Below the pieces are notes generated by a model that had not been told where the DNA came from, did not search any database, and worked only from the letters and a program-made list of their open reading frames with translations. Below are positions 32,991 to 44,705 of a DNA stretch of 64,000 nt, in pieces; the stretch's first letter is position 1, and every line of letters starts with the position of its first letter. A program made the translations under genes and the position numbers. This stretch comes from Eucommia ulmoides (Eukaryota; Streptophyta; Magnoliopsida; Garryales; Eucommiaceae), in contig CM028330.1 of NCBI GenBank assembly GCA_016647705.1, positions 33,741,534-33,805,533 on the forward strand, written 5' to 3'.

Positions 32991-34716
32991 CAAAACCCAT
33001 TTATTATGTTGTATGATACATACTATGGGCGGAAGCCACTCGTTGATGAGCCATCATCCATTGTAAAGCCAAGGACGTGAAACCAAGTGCTTCTTGAGAG
33101 ACAACCCAAATTTTCAAATAATTAAGCCTAAGGATGCAAGCTCTGAAAGAAATCCCTATACCAGTCACCATACCCAAAGTATCACCGCAGACCACACCAA
33201 GGGGCGAGATTGTCTCACCTTCCCAATACATGTTCTTATTCCCTTATGCTTAATCTTAATACATGTTTGACTTTGAGTTTGAGGGTGAGACACATGTTAG
33301 TTGGGTTTAGGAAATGCTTATGTGCTAGTTATGATTTTTCTTCATATAACTTGTGTTTTTTCGGTCATGTTTTCAGTTAGCTTTTCTTTTTAAGTTTATT
33401 TGAATAAATTGTGAGTTTTATTGAGAAGAAATTACTTGATATCGATGATGAGTATAGACACTTGATGTTTCTTAGATCTTTTGAAATGTATTGCATTGAG
33501 ATTTATATGTGCTTGATTCATATTGATTGAAATTCACTCTTGAATTTTTACATTTGAGCATCATGAATCATGATCACTTAGACTTTTGAGTACTTGGAGA
33601 ACATTTATATGCTTTAGATAGGCTTTGACATCTCATGAACACTAGAACTCATTTGAGTGAAACTTAAGGTGAAATAATAGGTTATGTATTATTGGAGAGA
33701 GGAATTAGACATTTCTTTGGATCTTTTGGACCTTTGAATATAACCCTTGAAAATTATTTATTCCTTGTTACCATCGTTGAGTCTTATTACCTAGTTCTTT
33801 CATTACCCACATGTGTACATCCAACCTACTAAATGCATTACTACTTCCTAAACACATCACTAATTGGCATTTTTGCATAGATCATTGATTATAAGGACTA
33901 GCATAAGTTGTGTTTGAAAAATCATTGGTGGATTGGGTTTTATTTGGAAAAAAAAAAAAAAAAAATCAATTAGGTGATGAGTTGAGTCACTTCCTTATAT
34001 TTTCCTACAACATTGAGGACAATGTTGATTTTGAGTTTGGGGGTGTGGTTTAAATTTCTTACCTAATTGTTCTCTTTGTGAAAAAAAAATAAAAAAAATT
34101 GTGTTTTGGTTTGTTTTGGTGAATAATACCTTGTGGGATTGATTGAAAGAAAACATTTGAGGAAAGAGGGAAGTGATAAAAAAAACGAAAAATCTTGGAA
34201 ATCTTGCAAGATCCATGAATTATAATACATGCCTAGGGTGATTTGAGTCTAAAAATGACATTATCCTCTACCTTATACCCTAGCCATACATTACAACCCT
34301 CAAAGTTCTTTTGATTTCTAATGACATACGAACCTATGCATAAATAGTGGAGAGTGACATGAAAAATGAGCTTATGGTTGTTCTTAAATTCACCATCTAG
34401 AGATCATTCATTGTCTCCATAGCACATAAATATATTCAAAGCTCGATTGGTTGGATGAGAGTGATTGTATACACACTTACACATCGAGAGTCTTGAGTGA
34501 ATGATATTGATGCTTGAAATTGAAATTTTAGATAATTTCAATGTTTGTATTACTCTTGAGATTAGAGCATTTGGTGACTTCAGAGATAATTGCACGAGTT
34601 GTTGAATCGATATGAAACTCACATTTTCTCGTTCATTGCTTAGTACTTGATTTGTGTTTTCTTCTATTTTCTTTTCTTTGCTTGAGGGCAAGCAAATGTT
34701 TAAATTTGGGAATATT
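32991..34716. other. 3' UTR of element C
   Basis: It contains the post-pol motif near 33088, two copies of TTTGAGTTTG(A/G)GGGTG (33269 and 34030), A-runs at about 33948-33963 and 34080-34098, and a purine-rich tract before the 3' LTR. No coding capacity. The missing protease-integrase region should have preceded it. Confidence 0.6.
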
Positions 34717-36092
34717 TGGTGAGGAGGTTATTTATCAACAAATCAAGTACTTTTTAGTTTAAATATTTGTGAGTTTTCAAGTATTTTTTAATTTAATGTA
34801 TTTTTGTCTTGTTTTGTAGGAATCATAAATAAATGGGAAAAAATATGAAAATATGGAGAGAAAAAAAAATGAGTGCAGGTGTAGAAACTTCAAATTCGAT
34901 TTTGACCACGATGCAATCTAATTCTAAAAAAACTCAAAATATAAAAGTTGTAGATCTCTTTCTAAGATTTCCAAATCATCTTAATCGGAGTTTGGATGAG
35001 AAAGTTATGGCTAGATTTCAAAAGGTACACGCTATAGCGGGAAAACTTGCATTGCAGCACGAAAACTCGTGCTGCAGCGCCAAAAAGCACCGCTGCAGTA
35101 CTAAAGCATAGAAAAAAAAAAAAACCTATTTTTTAGCCCTATTTATGCCACCTTATGCCTCAAACCCTAGGGGTGGCAAACTTGGGAGAGGAAACACCCT
35201 TGGTATTAGAATTTTGGGAGATTTTTGGACAAGAGAACACCATTGGAAGCACATAAACGCTGGAGAGAGAGCTTGGAGTTGAAAATTATTGAATATTTGA
35301 AACCTTGAAACTCATCTCCACAAAAAGTTTTCTCTTCCTTTATCTCACCCTAATTTTTTTTATTAAATTTTGTATTTATGATATTGTGTTAAACATGTTT
35401 ACATTTATGAATTTCTTAAAAAGTTTAGTCATGGATTCCATTATGATTAGTTAAAATTTCTATCAAGGAGGATATGAATAGCTTTGTACGAACTATATTT
35501 TGAGACTTTAAGATTTTATTAATTGAATTTTATGTTTCAATCATTTGTGTTTTTTTTATGCTTATTCGCTGATTTATGCAAAAGATAAATTAGATATCAT
35601 AAATGTGTGAGATTAGGCACTCGATAGAGGTAACTTTGCACACTGAGACCGGAGAAACACAATTTTGAGTATATGAGCACAAAAGGTATAGTTTAGGTAG
35701 CCAGTTGATCGGCAAGATTTAATGATTAGATAATTAGTTGAATTGAATAGACATATTAATTCAAGTAATTATACAAACTACCTTACTCGGTACTTGACAG
35801 AGGGAGAGAGGTTACTATAAAGACCCATGGTTAATGATTGAGCATGATTTTAATTAACAAGCTTGAATTAGATTACCATAATTTAGCAAAGTGATGTTAA
35901 AACCCCCTAGAACAATTGTGCATAGGAAGTCCATATTTTATTTTGATTTTGATTTTGCATTTGTTTTAGGTTACGATAATCGCGGTACTTAACAATGATT
36001 TAAACCAATCCCTATGGATACGATACTCTACTTATCCTATATCATTAAAACTTGACTCGTACACTTGTGATGTAGTAAAAAAATCTCTACCA
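34717..36092 (+). repeat. 3' LTR of element C
   Basis: It starts TGGTGAGGAGG and ends CTCTACCA, followed by the CCTCT duplication. The terminal part with ATAATCGCGGTACTTAACAA and GGATACGATACTCTACTT is typical for long LTRs of the Athila group. Confidence 0.85.
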
Positions 36093-36097
36093 CCTCT

Positions 36098-37838
36098 ATT
36101 CATTCGGGGATATGTATGCACCTTCTTAAAAAATGTTCCCGTCTTTCTTAGTTATATGTAGGACTGACATATATACTATGTATTTTCTTTTTTCTTTTTA
36201 ACTTATAGCTCAAATATACACATTAAACTTGCCTAAACAAGTGAGTTCCATTGCAGCATTCTTGACAAAATCAAAGGGATTATTCACATATCATGGTATG
36301 ATTTATGTTTTTGTCTCATAATAAAATTAAAATAAAACCAATCATCTTGTATAAATGCATTACGTGCTGACCTGATTCTCAACGAGCTGAGATACATAAG
36401 GAACATACGAGTTTGGTCACCTATCAAATAAAAATCAGTTCACCTTGAACAGATGAACTACGTTTTAACCTGATTCCCTGTTGTAACTGGGATACGTAGG
36501 CAACCTCTACAAGATTCGATAGTCAAAAATACAAAGAATATTTTTCATTTTCAATATGTTTTATTTGTTATAGCTAATAGATAGTTTAGTTTACCGACTT
36601 TCCATACATCAAAAATGCATAAAAAAAAAAAATAAAATAAAAAAAAAAACCCTTAAAAATGACAATTATTTTGTTAAACAAAATCAAAGAAAATTATTTG
36701 GAATTTGTTTAAATGTGAATATCTATTTATACTAAGGTACCTTCTTCGGATGGATTTCTTTGGGTGCATAAAACCTTTCCCGAGCATAAACAACCCCCAA
36801 GCTTAAAGAAATCTCTAGCACAAGACCTTTACGAGTCAAAACACAGGTCATTTCAAAATAAAAATTAATTTTTAAAAATCCCGGTGACCTAGCACATCAT
36901 TTAACACATGTTAGGTGACGACTTCTTTTTTCAAACAAAATCCCGGCCTAAGGAACGTTTTCAAAATCGACGCCTAGAAAAGCCCGTAAAAACCATTTTA
37001 AAAATGAACGAATTTTGAGATGGATGAATAAAAACTTATTTTTCTCTTCTTTCCAATCTCTACTCGGCTTCATACTTGAATGCCCGACTCAGTAAGTTCA
37101 TGCATTTCGTCTCCCACACATGGTTTGGTCCCAAAATGTAGCGTACATGACAACCTCTCAAATAGTTGTATCCAATGGAATGCCACATAGCGAGATCTCA
37201 TTGGTTGAGATGTTCTTTTGAAGATTCAGCTCTTCCCGTCATGAGCAACTATAAATACTAACGGAGGTGAACAAAAAATGGCGTGCTCTACTTTTTTTAA
37301 TTTCTTAAAAAGTTTCTTTTATCAAATAAAGTACTTACTTTCATACCTAAGATCCCTCTTCGGGTAAAAACTCACTTGGTATGAGAATGTCTACAAGTCG
37401 ACTAACGGCAAGCATATGCACGGAAGGTCTCTCATCGCCATTACTATTCCCTTATAAGTTGAGGCATCATCATTATCCATCAATGATAAGGATAATATCG
37501 CCTCAAATCTAATACAATAATCTAAAAACAAAAGCTCTTACCCAAAATGAATGCGAACTCTCCATTGTTATTTCCTCCATTGTGTGAGTTTCTCTCTTTT
37601 TAATCTTTACTTTAGTGAATCAAAATGCATTCAAGTAGAGTGATACTAATATTTTTAATGTCAATTACAGCTGTGATAATAATTATCATCCAATTCATGT
37701 CCTTATATGCTATCAACTCTTTGTATTTATAATGAATGCATCTATATTTATATATGTATACATACACACATATTTTAATGTATGCCAGGAAAAAATAATT
37801 TTTTAGGTTTTTTTAAAACAAATCCTTTTAATTAAATT
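36098..37838. other. Repeat-derived spacer between elements C and D
   Basis: Two related words at about 36361-36408 and 36455-36505 share TACGT...ACCTGATTC and GGATACGTAGGCAA-type sequence, common in LTR/5' regions of Tat/Ogre-like elements. At 36870-36995 are ATCCCGGTGACC and TCCCGGCCTAAGGAACG. The partner of the 22150 repeat lies within. Probably a decayed element fragment. Confidence 0.45.
37110..37465 (+). repeat. Dispersed repeat, copy 2 (partner at 22150-22520)
   Basis: It is in the same orientation and block order as 22150-22520, ending at the TATA-like CTTATAAGTTGAGGCATC. The downstream sequences of the two copies are unrelated. Confidence 0.6.
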
Positions 37839-38239
37839 TGTTATGCAGGAGAAATTCCCGCATAGTAGGGAAACCGAGAGGGTGTAACTCCCCATTAAAT
37901 AGCAATATAAATAGGGGTGTAACTCTCCATTAAATAATGACATAATGGGGGTGTAACTCCCCATTAAATAACGACGTAATAGAGAGCCAAAAAGATGTAA
38001 CTCTTGGGAGATGACTTAGTGTATAGATAAAGGAAATGTATTACATTTACTTTTACATTCAGTCTTTTACTTAATATCCTAAAGCAGACTGACTTATTCT
38101 CACGTTGGAGGTTTTTTAGTCGACACCACACTAGTGTCCTCCTTAGAACTAATCGATTTCAGGCCAATTTTGTAGGTTGCATAGATCTTTGGCACATGAC
38201 AAATCCTATGTACGTGCGAGGGATTTTTCAACAACATCA
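37839..38239 (+). repeat. 5' LTR of element D (401 bp)
   Basis: TG...CA bounded, from TGTTATGCAGGAG to CAACATCA. It contains three copies of a 35-37 base subrepeat built on GGGTGTAACTCCCCATTAAAT; the 3' LTR has two. Sequence elsewhere is collinear with 43240-43607. Confidence 0.85.
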
Positions 38240-38257
38240 ATTGGCACTGATTGTGAA
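38240..38257 (+). other. Degenerate primer-binding site of element D
   Basis: ATTGGCACTGATTGTGAA directly follows the LTR end and resembles the TTGGCGCCGT(C/T)TGTGGGAA site of Tat/Retand elements. Confidence 0.6.
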
Positions 38258-38690
38258 AAACGGAGAAAAAAGACATGATCGCCAGTGCCGTGACCATCAT
38301 GGACCCCTGATTCGGCAAAACCACAAATTCAGATATGTTTTCATTACACAACACTTCTGTATGTCTTTATGGTATTTAAGGATACAAGCATGAAATTACA
38401 AAGAATTTAGCTTGCTGCCACAATTATATTCTATTACATAAATAGCCAAAGCACATCTATCCAATATATGATCATCCACTGCTTACAGTTACAGTGTGTT
38501 TTGCTTTGTTTGTAAATGCACATGACGTTGCAAGTTTGCATACAAATACAGTGTATGATGTTCGTTACATGTTAACACAGTTAACAGATGTATTAGTTTT
38601 TAGAATTAAGTGTGATGAACAGATCTGCAAACAGAATCGTTCCTGGTCTGTTTCTGTTCAGAAGCCAATGAACAGATCTGCAAACGAATA
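38258..38690 (+). other. Leader of element D
   Basis: An ATG at 38275 opens only a few codons before a stop, as expected for a decayed gag start. The rest is AT-rich without domains. Confidence 0.35.
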
Positions 38691-39660
38691 ATCGAATAGA
38701 TCTTCAAATCGAAGCTACGAATCGAACGATGAAGCCAACGGATCTAAATCGAACAGATCTACGGTATGGTGAATCAATCGATGATTTCAAGCGACGATCT
38801 CGATCGATTATCACGGTTCTAGGGCATGGATAATCGAATCGATTATCAATTGATGATGAAGAAGTCAAGCTGAAATCTCAACCTCAATCGACGAAGAACA
38901 TCAATCGAATCGAAGAACATTAATTAACGAAGAAATTGGATCGAAGACATACCTAAGGAACAATTTACAAACGAAGGTCGGTCCTCTCAATCGATGAGTT
39001 TAATCAATAAACAAAATCAACGTCACGAGCTGAATCGAAGAGCTATCTTCAATCTGCCGTGGTAACGGTGAAGCAAACATCGATCGATAAACAAAAACAA
39101 AGATCTCCCGCTCAATCGTCAATCATGAACGAAAAACAGCAGAGCTGATTCGGATCTCAATCGAAGATCTGCTAAACAGCTTCGGAGCGATTCGGCCGAA
39201 ATCGGAGCAGAGGAAAATCGATTAATGTACGTCAGTTCAGATGCGTTTGTCGGAAAGATCTATCGGAGCTTGAACGCCAACAACATGTCCCGATTGTGAA
39301 GCTGACTAGGTTGAGAAACTCAATCGACGAAGCTCGTCAGGTCTCAATCATGGAAGTTCTCAAATTGAGAGTAAAGATTCGACGAGCTTCCAGTACCAGT
39401 TTGAACGCGTTCTGAAATGAAGAATTCTCGAAAAAGATCCAGGAATTAAAGCTGCAGTTCCAATTATCCGACGATGACGACGACGGCCGTTCAACGAATT
39501 CCGTAGCCGAGGCGTTACTTGACGTGATTGATGATCAGTATTATTTATGACGCCAACGTGTTGTTCGTGACGGCGACCACCGGTTGTGAAGAACAGGCTT
39601 GGAAATCTCAAAATTGAGAGAGTTGTGTGGCGGTAGAAACTGCAATGTGATGGAGGTGAA
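38690..39660. other. TCGA-rich segment inside element D
   Basis: The stretch is unusually rich in ATCGA/TCGAT words (more than twenty in about 650 bases) and in CpG compared with its surroundings. An open frame on the minus strand (39360-39611) is Arg/Ser-rich without a known domain. It may be captured host DNA or a young insertion; I cannot assign it. Confidence 0.4.
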
Positions 39661-40820
39661 CAGTCAAAGGGTTAACCTAGCGTAAATACTCTAAGGCCCC
39701 TAAGGTAACGAGTATATTTACAGTTTTGCCCCTGACGTTTATTTTAAACTAATAAGCTTATAAGTTTTGATGATAAATCAAGAATCGAAAATAAGTACTA
39801 GCTCGAAATGTTCTGAAGAAAATATTAAATTACAACCTGCATCTTCTAGATTCAATTTATGAATTACACTATGGTATTTAGAAACAATATAACACTTGTG
39901 ATAGAAAAGTAATATGTAGAGGTGCATTATAATTATGGAATATGCTCCCTAATTTGATAGGATTATTTAAAATTCTAGGGCTATATTTACAATTTGTACC
40001 CTCAAGTTTACTCTTAGCAACAAGAGAATGGGCGCTGCAATGCCAATGAGTTGTATAAGAACAAACGAAAAACTTAGGGCTAAATACACTAAAGCCCTTA
40101 AGGTAATATCTATATTTACGGTTTATATCCTCAAGTTTATTTTGCTTGCGAATTGCAACACATATGACGTACATAACACTTTTTTCTCCAATTTGCACAT
40201 CAGCCCTCCCTTTAGCGTCATTACTATGCAAAAAAATATTAATAATTAGTGTCTTAGTAGTACTGTATAACAGTTAGATGTTGCACTATGTACTGTGAAT
40301 CAAGTGTTATGTGTAACACAAAGCACACTGGATTGGTACAATATTGTGCCCATGCAAACAATCTGACAAAGTAGGGCTAATTACTCTAAGGCTCCTCAGG
40401 TAACAATTATATTTATAGTTGTACTCCCTAAAGTTTATTTTTAATAAACTTATAAATTATCATATAGTCTTGATAAGACAAGAATTACGAAAAGCAAGCT
40501 GATAAATTCAGCTTGGATTGCGACGACGAGCATGATGCTGACATTGGTGACGTTGCTAATAAAAAGGCGAACACGCTAGGATTCATCTTGGCGAGAAAAT
40601 TTGTGGAGGTGACGAAGATCTCGAAGCTGATGTCATTAACAGAAACAGATAGGTGAAAATGGCCACATGGGGCAACATCCTGAAATAAAAGCTGGTGGAA
40701 TGCATATAATATCCACTACTAGCACATTGTTGAAAATACACTAAAGGCCTTGAGGTAAAAAGTATATTTACATTTAGTACCCATCAAGTTTTATTTAGCA
40801 GTAAGCTTATGATTTATTGA
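39660..40820. repeat. Four spaced copies of an ~80-bp module
   Basis: Modules start near 39682, 40076, 40374 and 40731. Each reads approximately ACTCTAAGGCCCCTAAGGTAA, then ATATTTACAGTT and a segment ending AAGTTTATTTT. Spacing is 300-395 bases, with partly shared spacers (TTGTACCCTCAAGTTTACTC near 39995). They could be a decayed higher-order tandem repeat. Confidence 0.6.
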
Positions 40821-42235
40821 TGACATCTTGATAAATTATCAAGAAATTAAGAAAATTACATTTTTTGATTTAATACTTAAAGTGCCTTGAAATTGCAATT
40901 TGCATCTATTTAATTCAATTCATGAACTTATAGTGCTACATGTGATAATTAGAGAAAATTTAGCATTTGCTAAAGAAATAAATATAGGAAGTGTATTATA
41001 ATTGCAAAATATGCCCTATAAACTTGATAAGGATTATTCAAAGTCCTAGAGCTTAGCAAAATTACACTTTGACCCCTATAACTTTTATTTCGACAAATTA
41101 CATGTTATGAGAACACCATTGGCACTTCAAAATATCCAAGTACGCCCAATGGTGTACATGATTGGATAAACTCGGTTATACTATGAAATTAGTGTCCGTT
41201 GAGTTAAATCCTTTAAGACCCGTGTGGTTGTTGAAATGTACAATTTGTACCCTCATCACTTTGAATGAGAAATGTAAATTTAGTTGATAGAACTCTTTAA
41301 GTTGAAATTTGGACCCCCTACTTTTTATTATTTGGATAAGATCCGTACAAAAATACTAAAGAGGAAGGAAGCACTTAAAGGAGATGTCCAAGATCAATTC
41401 AAAGCTAATTTTCCGATTAGAAAATACTTGTGTGACGAATAATAAATTCATCACATAGAATAACTAGATGATGTGACGAATATACAATACACCCACGTTA
41501 TTATTAATTGGGTAGACTATAAATTCAGACGTTAAAAATCTCAAGAGAAATTCTTAAGATCACAAAACGCAACTTGCCTCTGGAAATGCGTTGGGCAATC
41601 ACACTGTTACAACTTATCTTACAAAGTTGAAATTACATTAATAAAAATCAAATACACATTCTGAGAGTATTTCTCGTTGATAAACGATAATTTTGAGATT
41701 TCAATGCAATTCGACTTGTAACCTAAATATTCATAGAAATATGAATTTGTATTACATCCTGAAAAATGCAACCATTTGTTCGTTAATGATCATTATATGG
41801 CATACAAACTGTGACTCTTAGAAAGCAGGTTAAAAAGTTACATATCCCGGTTAAATCACATGAACAACGAGGTAACCGGAATGATATAGAAAAGGGAGAA
41901 GAATTCAGCCTTCCAATTATGAAGAAATTAAATCAAATGAAAATTTATGAAGGAGACTAAGTTCTGTGATGAACTAAACTCCTGTGGGATGAGCATGGGG
42001 TTAGGATTATCTTTAAAGAAATCGCAGGAACAATCACAGAAAGAGGATTCAGTCTATTGTCTCTTTAAAGTCAATTTCGCATTCATAACTCATTTAGCGA
42101 ATAAACCAGTTATGAAGGAGAGCAAAGAGAAAGATAAGAACATACAAACACCTCAGGTATGAAGGTAACTCCTTGGCAGAAGACGGGTCTGAGAATGCCT
42201 CCCAGATAATGAAACACTTGCAGTGATAAAAATCA
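40820..42235. other. Element D interior, non-coding
   Basis: Diverged copies of the 'TTTGTACCCTCA' word continue to about 41330. A 71-codon frame at 41947-42162 (starts MKETKFCDELNSCGM) is not recognisable. No pol motifs. Confidence 0.35.
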
Positions 42236-43065
42236 CTAAGTGTAAAGAATAAATCGAGATGCTTAGAATAGTTCGTCGAGCTGCTTAGATCAGTTCATCG
42301 AGTTGCTTAGATCAGTTTGGCAAACAAATCGAGCTACTTAGATATGTTCGTCGAGGTGCTTAGATCAGTTCATCAAATAAATCAAGCTGCTTAGATTAGT
42401 TTGTCAAAACAATTGAGTTGCTAAGATTAGTTCATCAAATTAACTGAGCTGCTAAGATCAGTTTATCACATCAACCAAGATACTCATATCAGTTTGTCAA
42501 AATTAACCGAGCTACTAAGATCAGTTCGTCATATCAATCGAGCTACTCAGATCAGTTCGTCAGAATCAACCGAGCTGTTCAGATCAATTCGTTCAGTAAA
42601 CACATGGTCACAAATCACCAAATCTCAAAGCTTTCAATAAGCTGGTTAGATTGATTCGATAAGGGCACCAAGTTGTTTAGAACAGTTCATCCAAGAAATG
42701 ATTAGTGACAAGTTATCAAATTTTGATTTGATGAAATTCAACTGTTTTTTATAAACAATGGATACATCGTTACAATCCAAAAAAGAAAAAATGAATCCTT
42801 CCAATGAGAATTCCTCTTTCGTCTTGTTATATGACATCCTTCTCAAGGTATTGTTCTTTTCCAGTCTCAAACTTATCGCTTCTTACTTTGGAGTTAGTAC
42901 AGAACTGAACATGTGTCTGGACTTTAATCCTGGTTGAGTGAGTAATGTTCTAAAACCGAGCTGTTTATATCAGTTTGTTAATGAAACTGAGCTACTTAGA
43001 TCAGTTCGTCCAATAAACCAAGTTATTCGAGCTGCTTAGAAGAGAATTGAACCAGTTTGGAGCAA
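42236..43065. repeat. Minisatellite adjoining the 3' LTR of element D (about 30-bp units)
   Basis: Many degenerate units of GAGCTGCTTAGATCAGTTCG plus about ten variable bases run from 42255 to about 42600, with a second cluster at 42955-43050. It occupies the same position as the arrays of elements A and B, immediately inside the 3' end. Confidence 0.8.
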
Positions 43066-43239
43066 TAACGAAGTGTAAGAAAAGAATTTGATCTTTCGTC
43101 TCACTTCTTCGAATCAACACTCAGGTCAAGGGAAAATGATGTGGGAAAAACTCCCACCTAGTATTGACCTTTCATAATTCCCACCTAGTATTAACCTTCT
43201 GTCTCACTTTTTCAAATCAATACTCAGGTCAGGGGCAAA

Positions 43240-43607
43240 TGATACAAGAGAAATTCCCGCCTAGTGGGCGAGCCAAGAGGGTATAACTCCTCATTAAATA
43301 ACAATATAAATGGGGGGTGTAACTCCCCATTAAATGATAACATAATGGAGAGCCAAAAAGATGTAACTCCTGGGAAATAACTTAGTTTATAAATAAGTAA
43401 AATATATCACATTTATTTTTACATTCAGCTTTTTGCCTAATACCCTAAAGCAAACTGATTTATTCTTACGCCAGAGGTTCTTTAGCCGACACCACACCAG
43501 TGTCCCCCTAAGAACTAATCGGTTTTGCAGGACAAATTTACAGGTTACGGAGATCTTTGGCACGTGGCAGATCCTATGTACATACGAGGGATTTTTGGGC
43601 AACATCA
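43240..43607 (+). repeat. 3' LTR of element D (368 bp)
   Basis: Collinear with 37839-38239 but one subrepeat shorter. A TATA-like TTTATAAATAAG lies at about 43386. Confidence 0.85.
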
Positions 43608-43689
43608 GTTTGTACTCTCAAAATACTCATCAATGAAAAAATAACTTTCATCCAAACATGTGTAAGAAAAATAAAACGAAAAAAAATAC

Positions 43690-44705
43690 CAAATAATCTC
43701 TTTAAAATGCTAAATCTACAAAATAGTGCACTACTTTTTTTTTTTTTTTTGCACAAGATAGTCCTTTAAAAAACGTGAGTTTGCACAAGATAATCCTTTT
43801 TTTTAACTGACAATTTTACCCTCCCCTCCTTCCTTCTTCTTCCTTTATGTCTCTGCTCCGTCGATCCCACGCTCTTCTCTCTATGCTGATCGAATTCTTT
43901 GTCGCTTCTCATACCCAAGCTTCGATCTTCCTCTTACTCTGCAGCAGTCGCCCACACATCAGCATTGCAATCCCTTTCTCCCTACCTCACGGGTGAGATT
44001 TCATCCTCTATGTATGCAATTGAGCCAGTAACAACGACGACGATGACTCTGTTTCCAAAACTGAAACCCTACGGCAAATACCGTTCGCAAAATTTCGCCT
44101 TCTCAACTTCCAGATCTGAAAAATCAAATCTGGAATTTCCAAATTTGGATTTCCAGACTGCGATTATCTCCGATTGGCAAAATATTTTTGATAATCGATC
44201 AAAATATTTCAATGATGTTTCAACGAAATCAACAATGAAGAAAGAAATCGCCAAAGCCATAGTTTGAAGCTTTTGGATTCACATAAATAAGACGATGAAA
44301 ATTTCCCCTCACGATTCGATGCGATTTTTTTATTTAAATTGATTTTTCTAGGGTTTGTATTAATTTGATTGATTTGTTTGGATTGATTTGGTTGATTTAA
44401 ATGGAATTTAGGGTTCATTTGGTTGAATTGATTTAAATTGTGTTAGTAAAAATCAAGCATGTGAATGTATGATAGAGGAATTATCAATTTTGAATGAAAA
44501 AATTGAAATGTAATACGATCTCGTGTTAAATACAGTGGTGAAAGTGAAATATAATATGAGATCGTAGTGTATAATCGTGTTGAATATAACACAAGTCCAT
44601 GTTATATTTAATGCGAGAGGTAAAATCGTCACAAAAAGATAAAAAGACTATCTTGTAACATGTTTTTTTAAAAAGGTGTATTTAGTAGTTTTATTCTTGG
44701 TAACT
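43690..44705 (+). mobile_element. Probable TIR element (MULE-like) carrying a gene fragment
   Basis: Flanks form degenerate inverted repeats: ACAAGATAATCC...GACAATTTTACCCTC on the left (43785-43825) and, on the opposite strand, ACAAGATAGTC...GACGATTTTACCTC on the right (44620-44680). Between them is a genic-looking segment with a CT-rich leader and a 122-codon frame. Long, GC-modest TIRs around a host-like exon suggest a Pack-MULE. The ends and a 9-11 bp duplication were not pinned down. Confidence 0.5.
43899..44267 (+). pseudogene. Captured exon-like ORF, unrecognised
   Basis: The frame begins MSLLIPKLRSSSYSAAVAHT and is Ser/Thr-rich at its N-terminus, like an organelle transit peptide. It continues through NAFAFSTSRSEK-like and SDWQNIFDNRSKYFND stretches to a TGA at 44265-44267. 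Codon composition is more gene-like than the neighbourhood. I cannot name a parent gene. Its position between inverted repeats argues for a captured fragment rather than a functioning locus. Confidence 0.35.

Larger units (their letters stand above)
27897..36092 (+). mobile_element. Element C: Athila-like Ty3/gypsy retrotransposon, pol deleted, with nested inserts
   Basis: Direct repeats at 27897-29097 and 34717-36092 are the LTRs. The 5-mer CCTCT flanks the element at 27892-27896 and 36093-36097. After the 5' LTR comes TGGCGTTGTTGCCAGAGA, a decayed TGGCGCCGTTGCCGGGGA primer site typical of Athila-type elements. gag is present in two halves separated by nested insertions. The region after gag jumps to a 3' UTR motif (GCTTCTTGAGAGACAACCCAA near 33088), so protease through integrase were deleted. 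Before the 3' LTR lies GGGCAAGCAAATGTTTAAATTTGGG-like sequence typical of this lineage. Confidence 0.85.
37839..43607 (+). mobile_element. Element D: non-autonomous LTR retrotransposon, no pol recognised
   Basis: Short direct LTRs at 37839-38239 and 43240-43607 bracket about 5 kb. A primer-binding site follows the first, and a purine tract (CAGGTCAGGGGCAAA) precedes the second. The interior contains repeat blocks, a minisatellite just before the 3' LTR and short ORFs without recognisable domains. Architecture (PBS type, minisatellite next to the 3' LTR) fits a Tat-derived non-autonomous element. No matching target-site duplication was found. Confidence 0.75.

Noticed and set aside
42236..43065. 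CRISPR-like array
   Set aside because: Units are degenerate, with no fixed-length unique spacers, and lie next to an LTR in plant DNA; it is a minisatellite.
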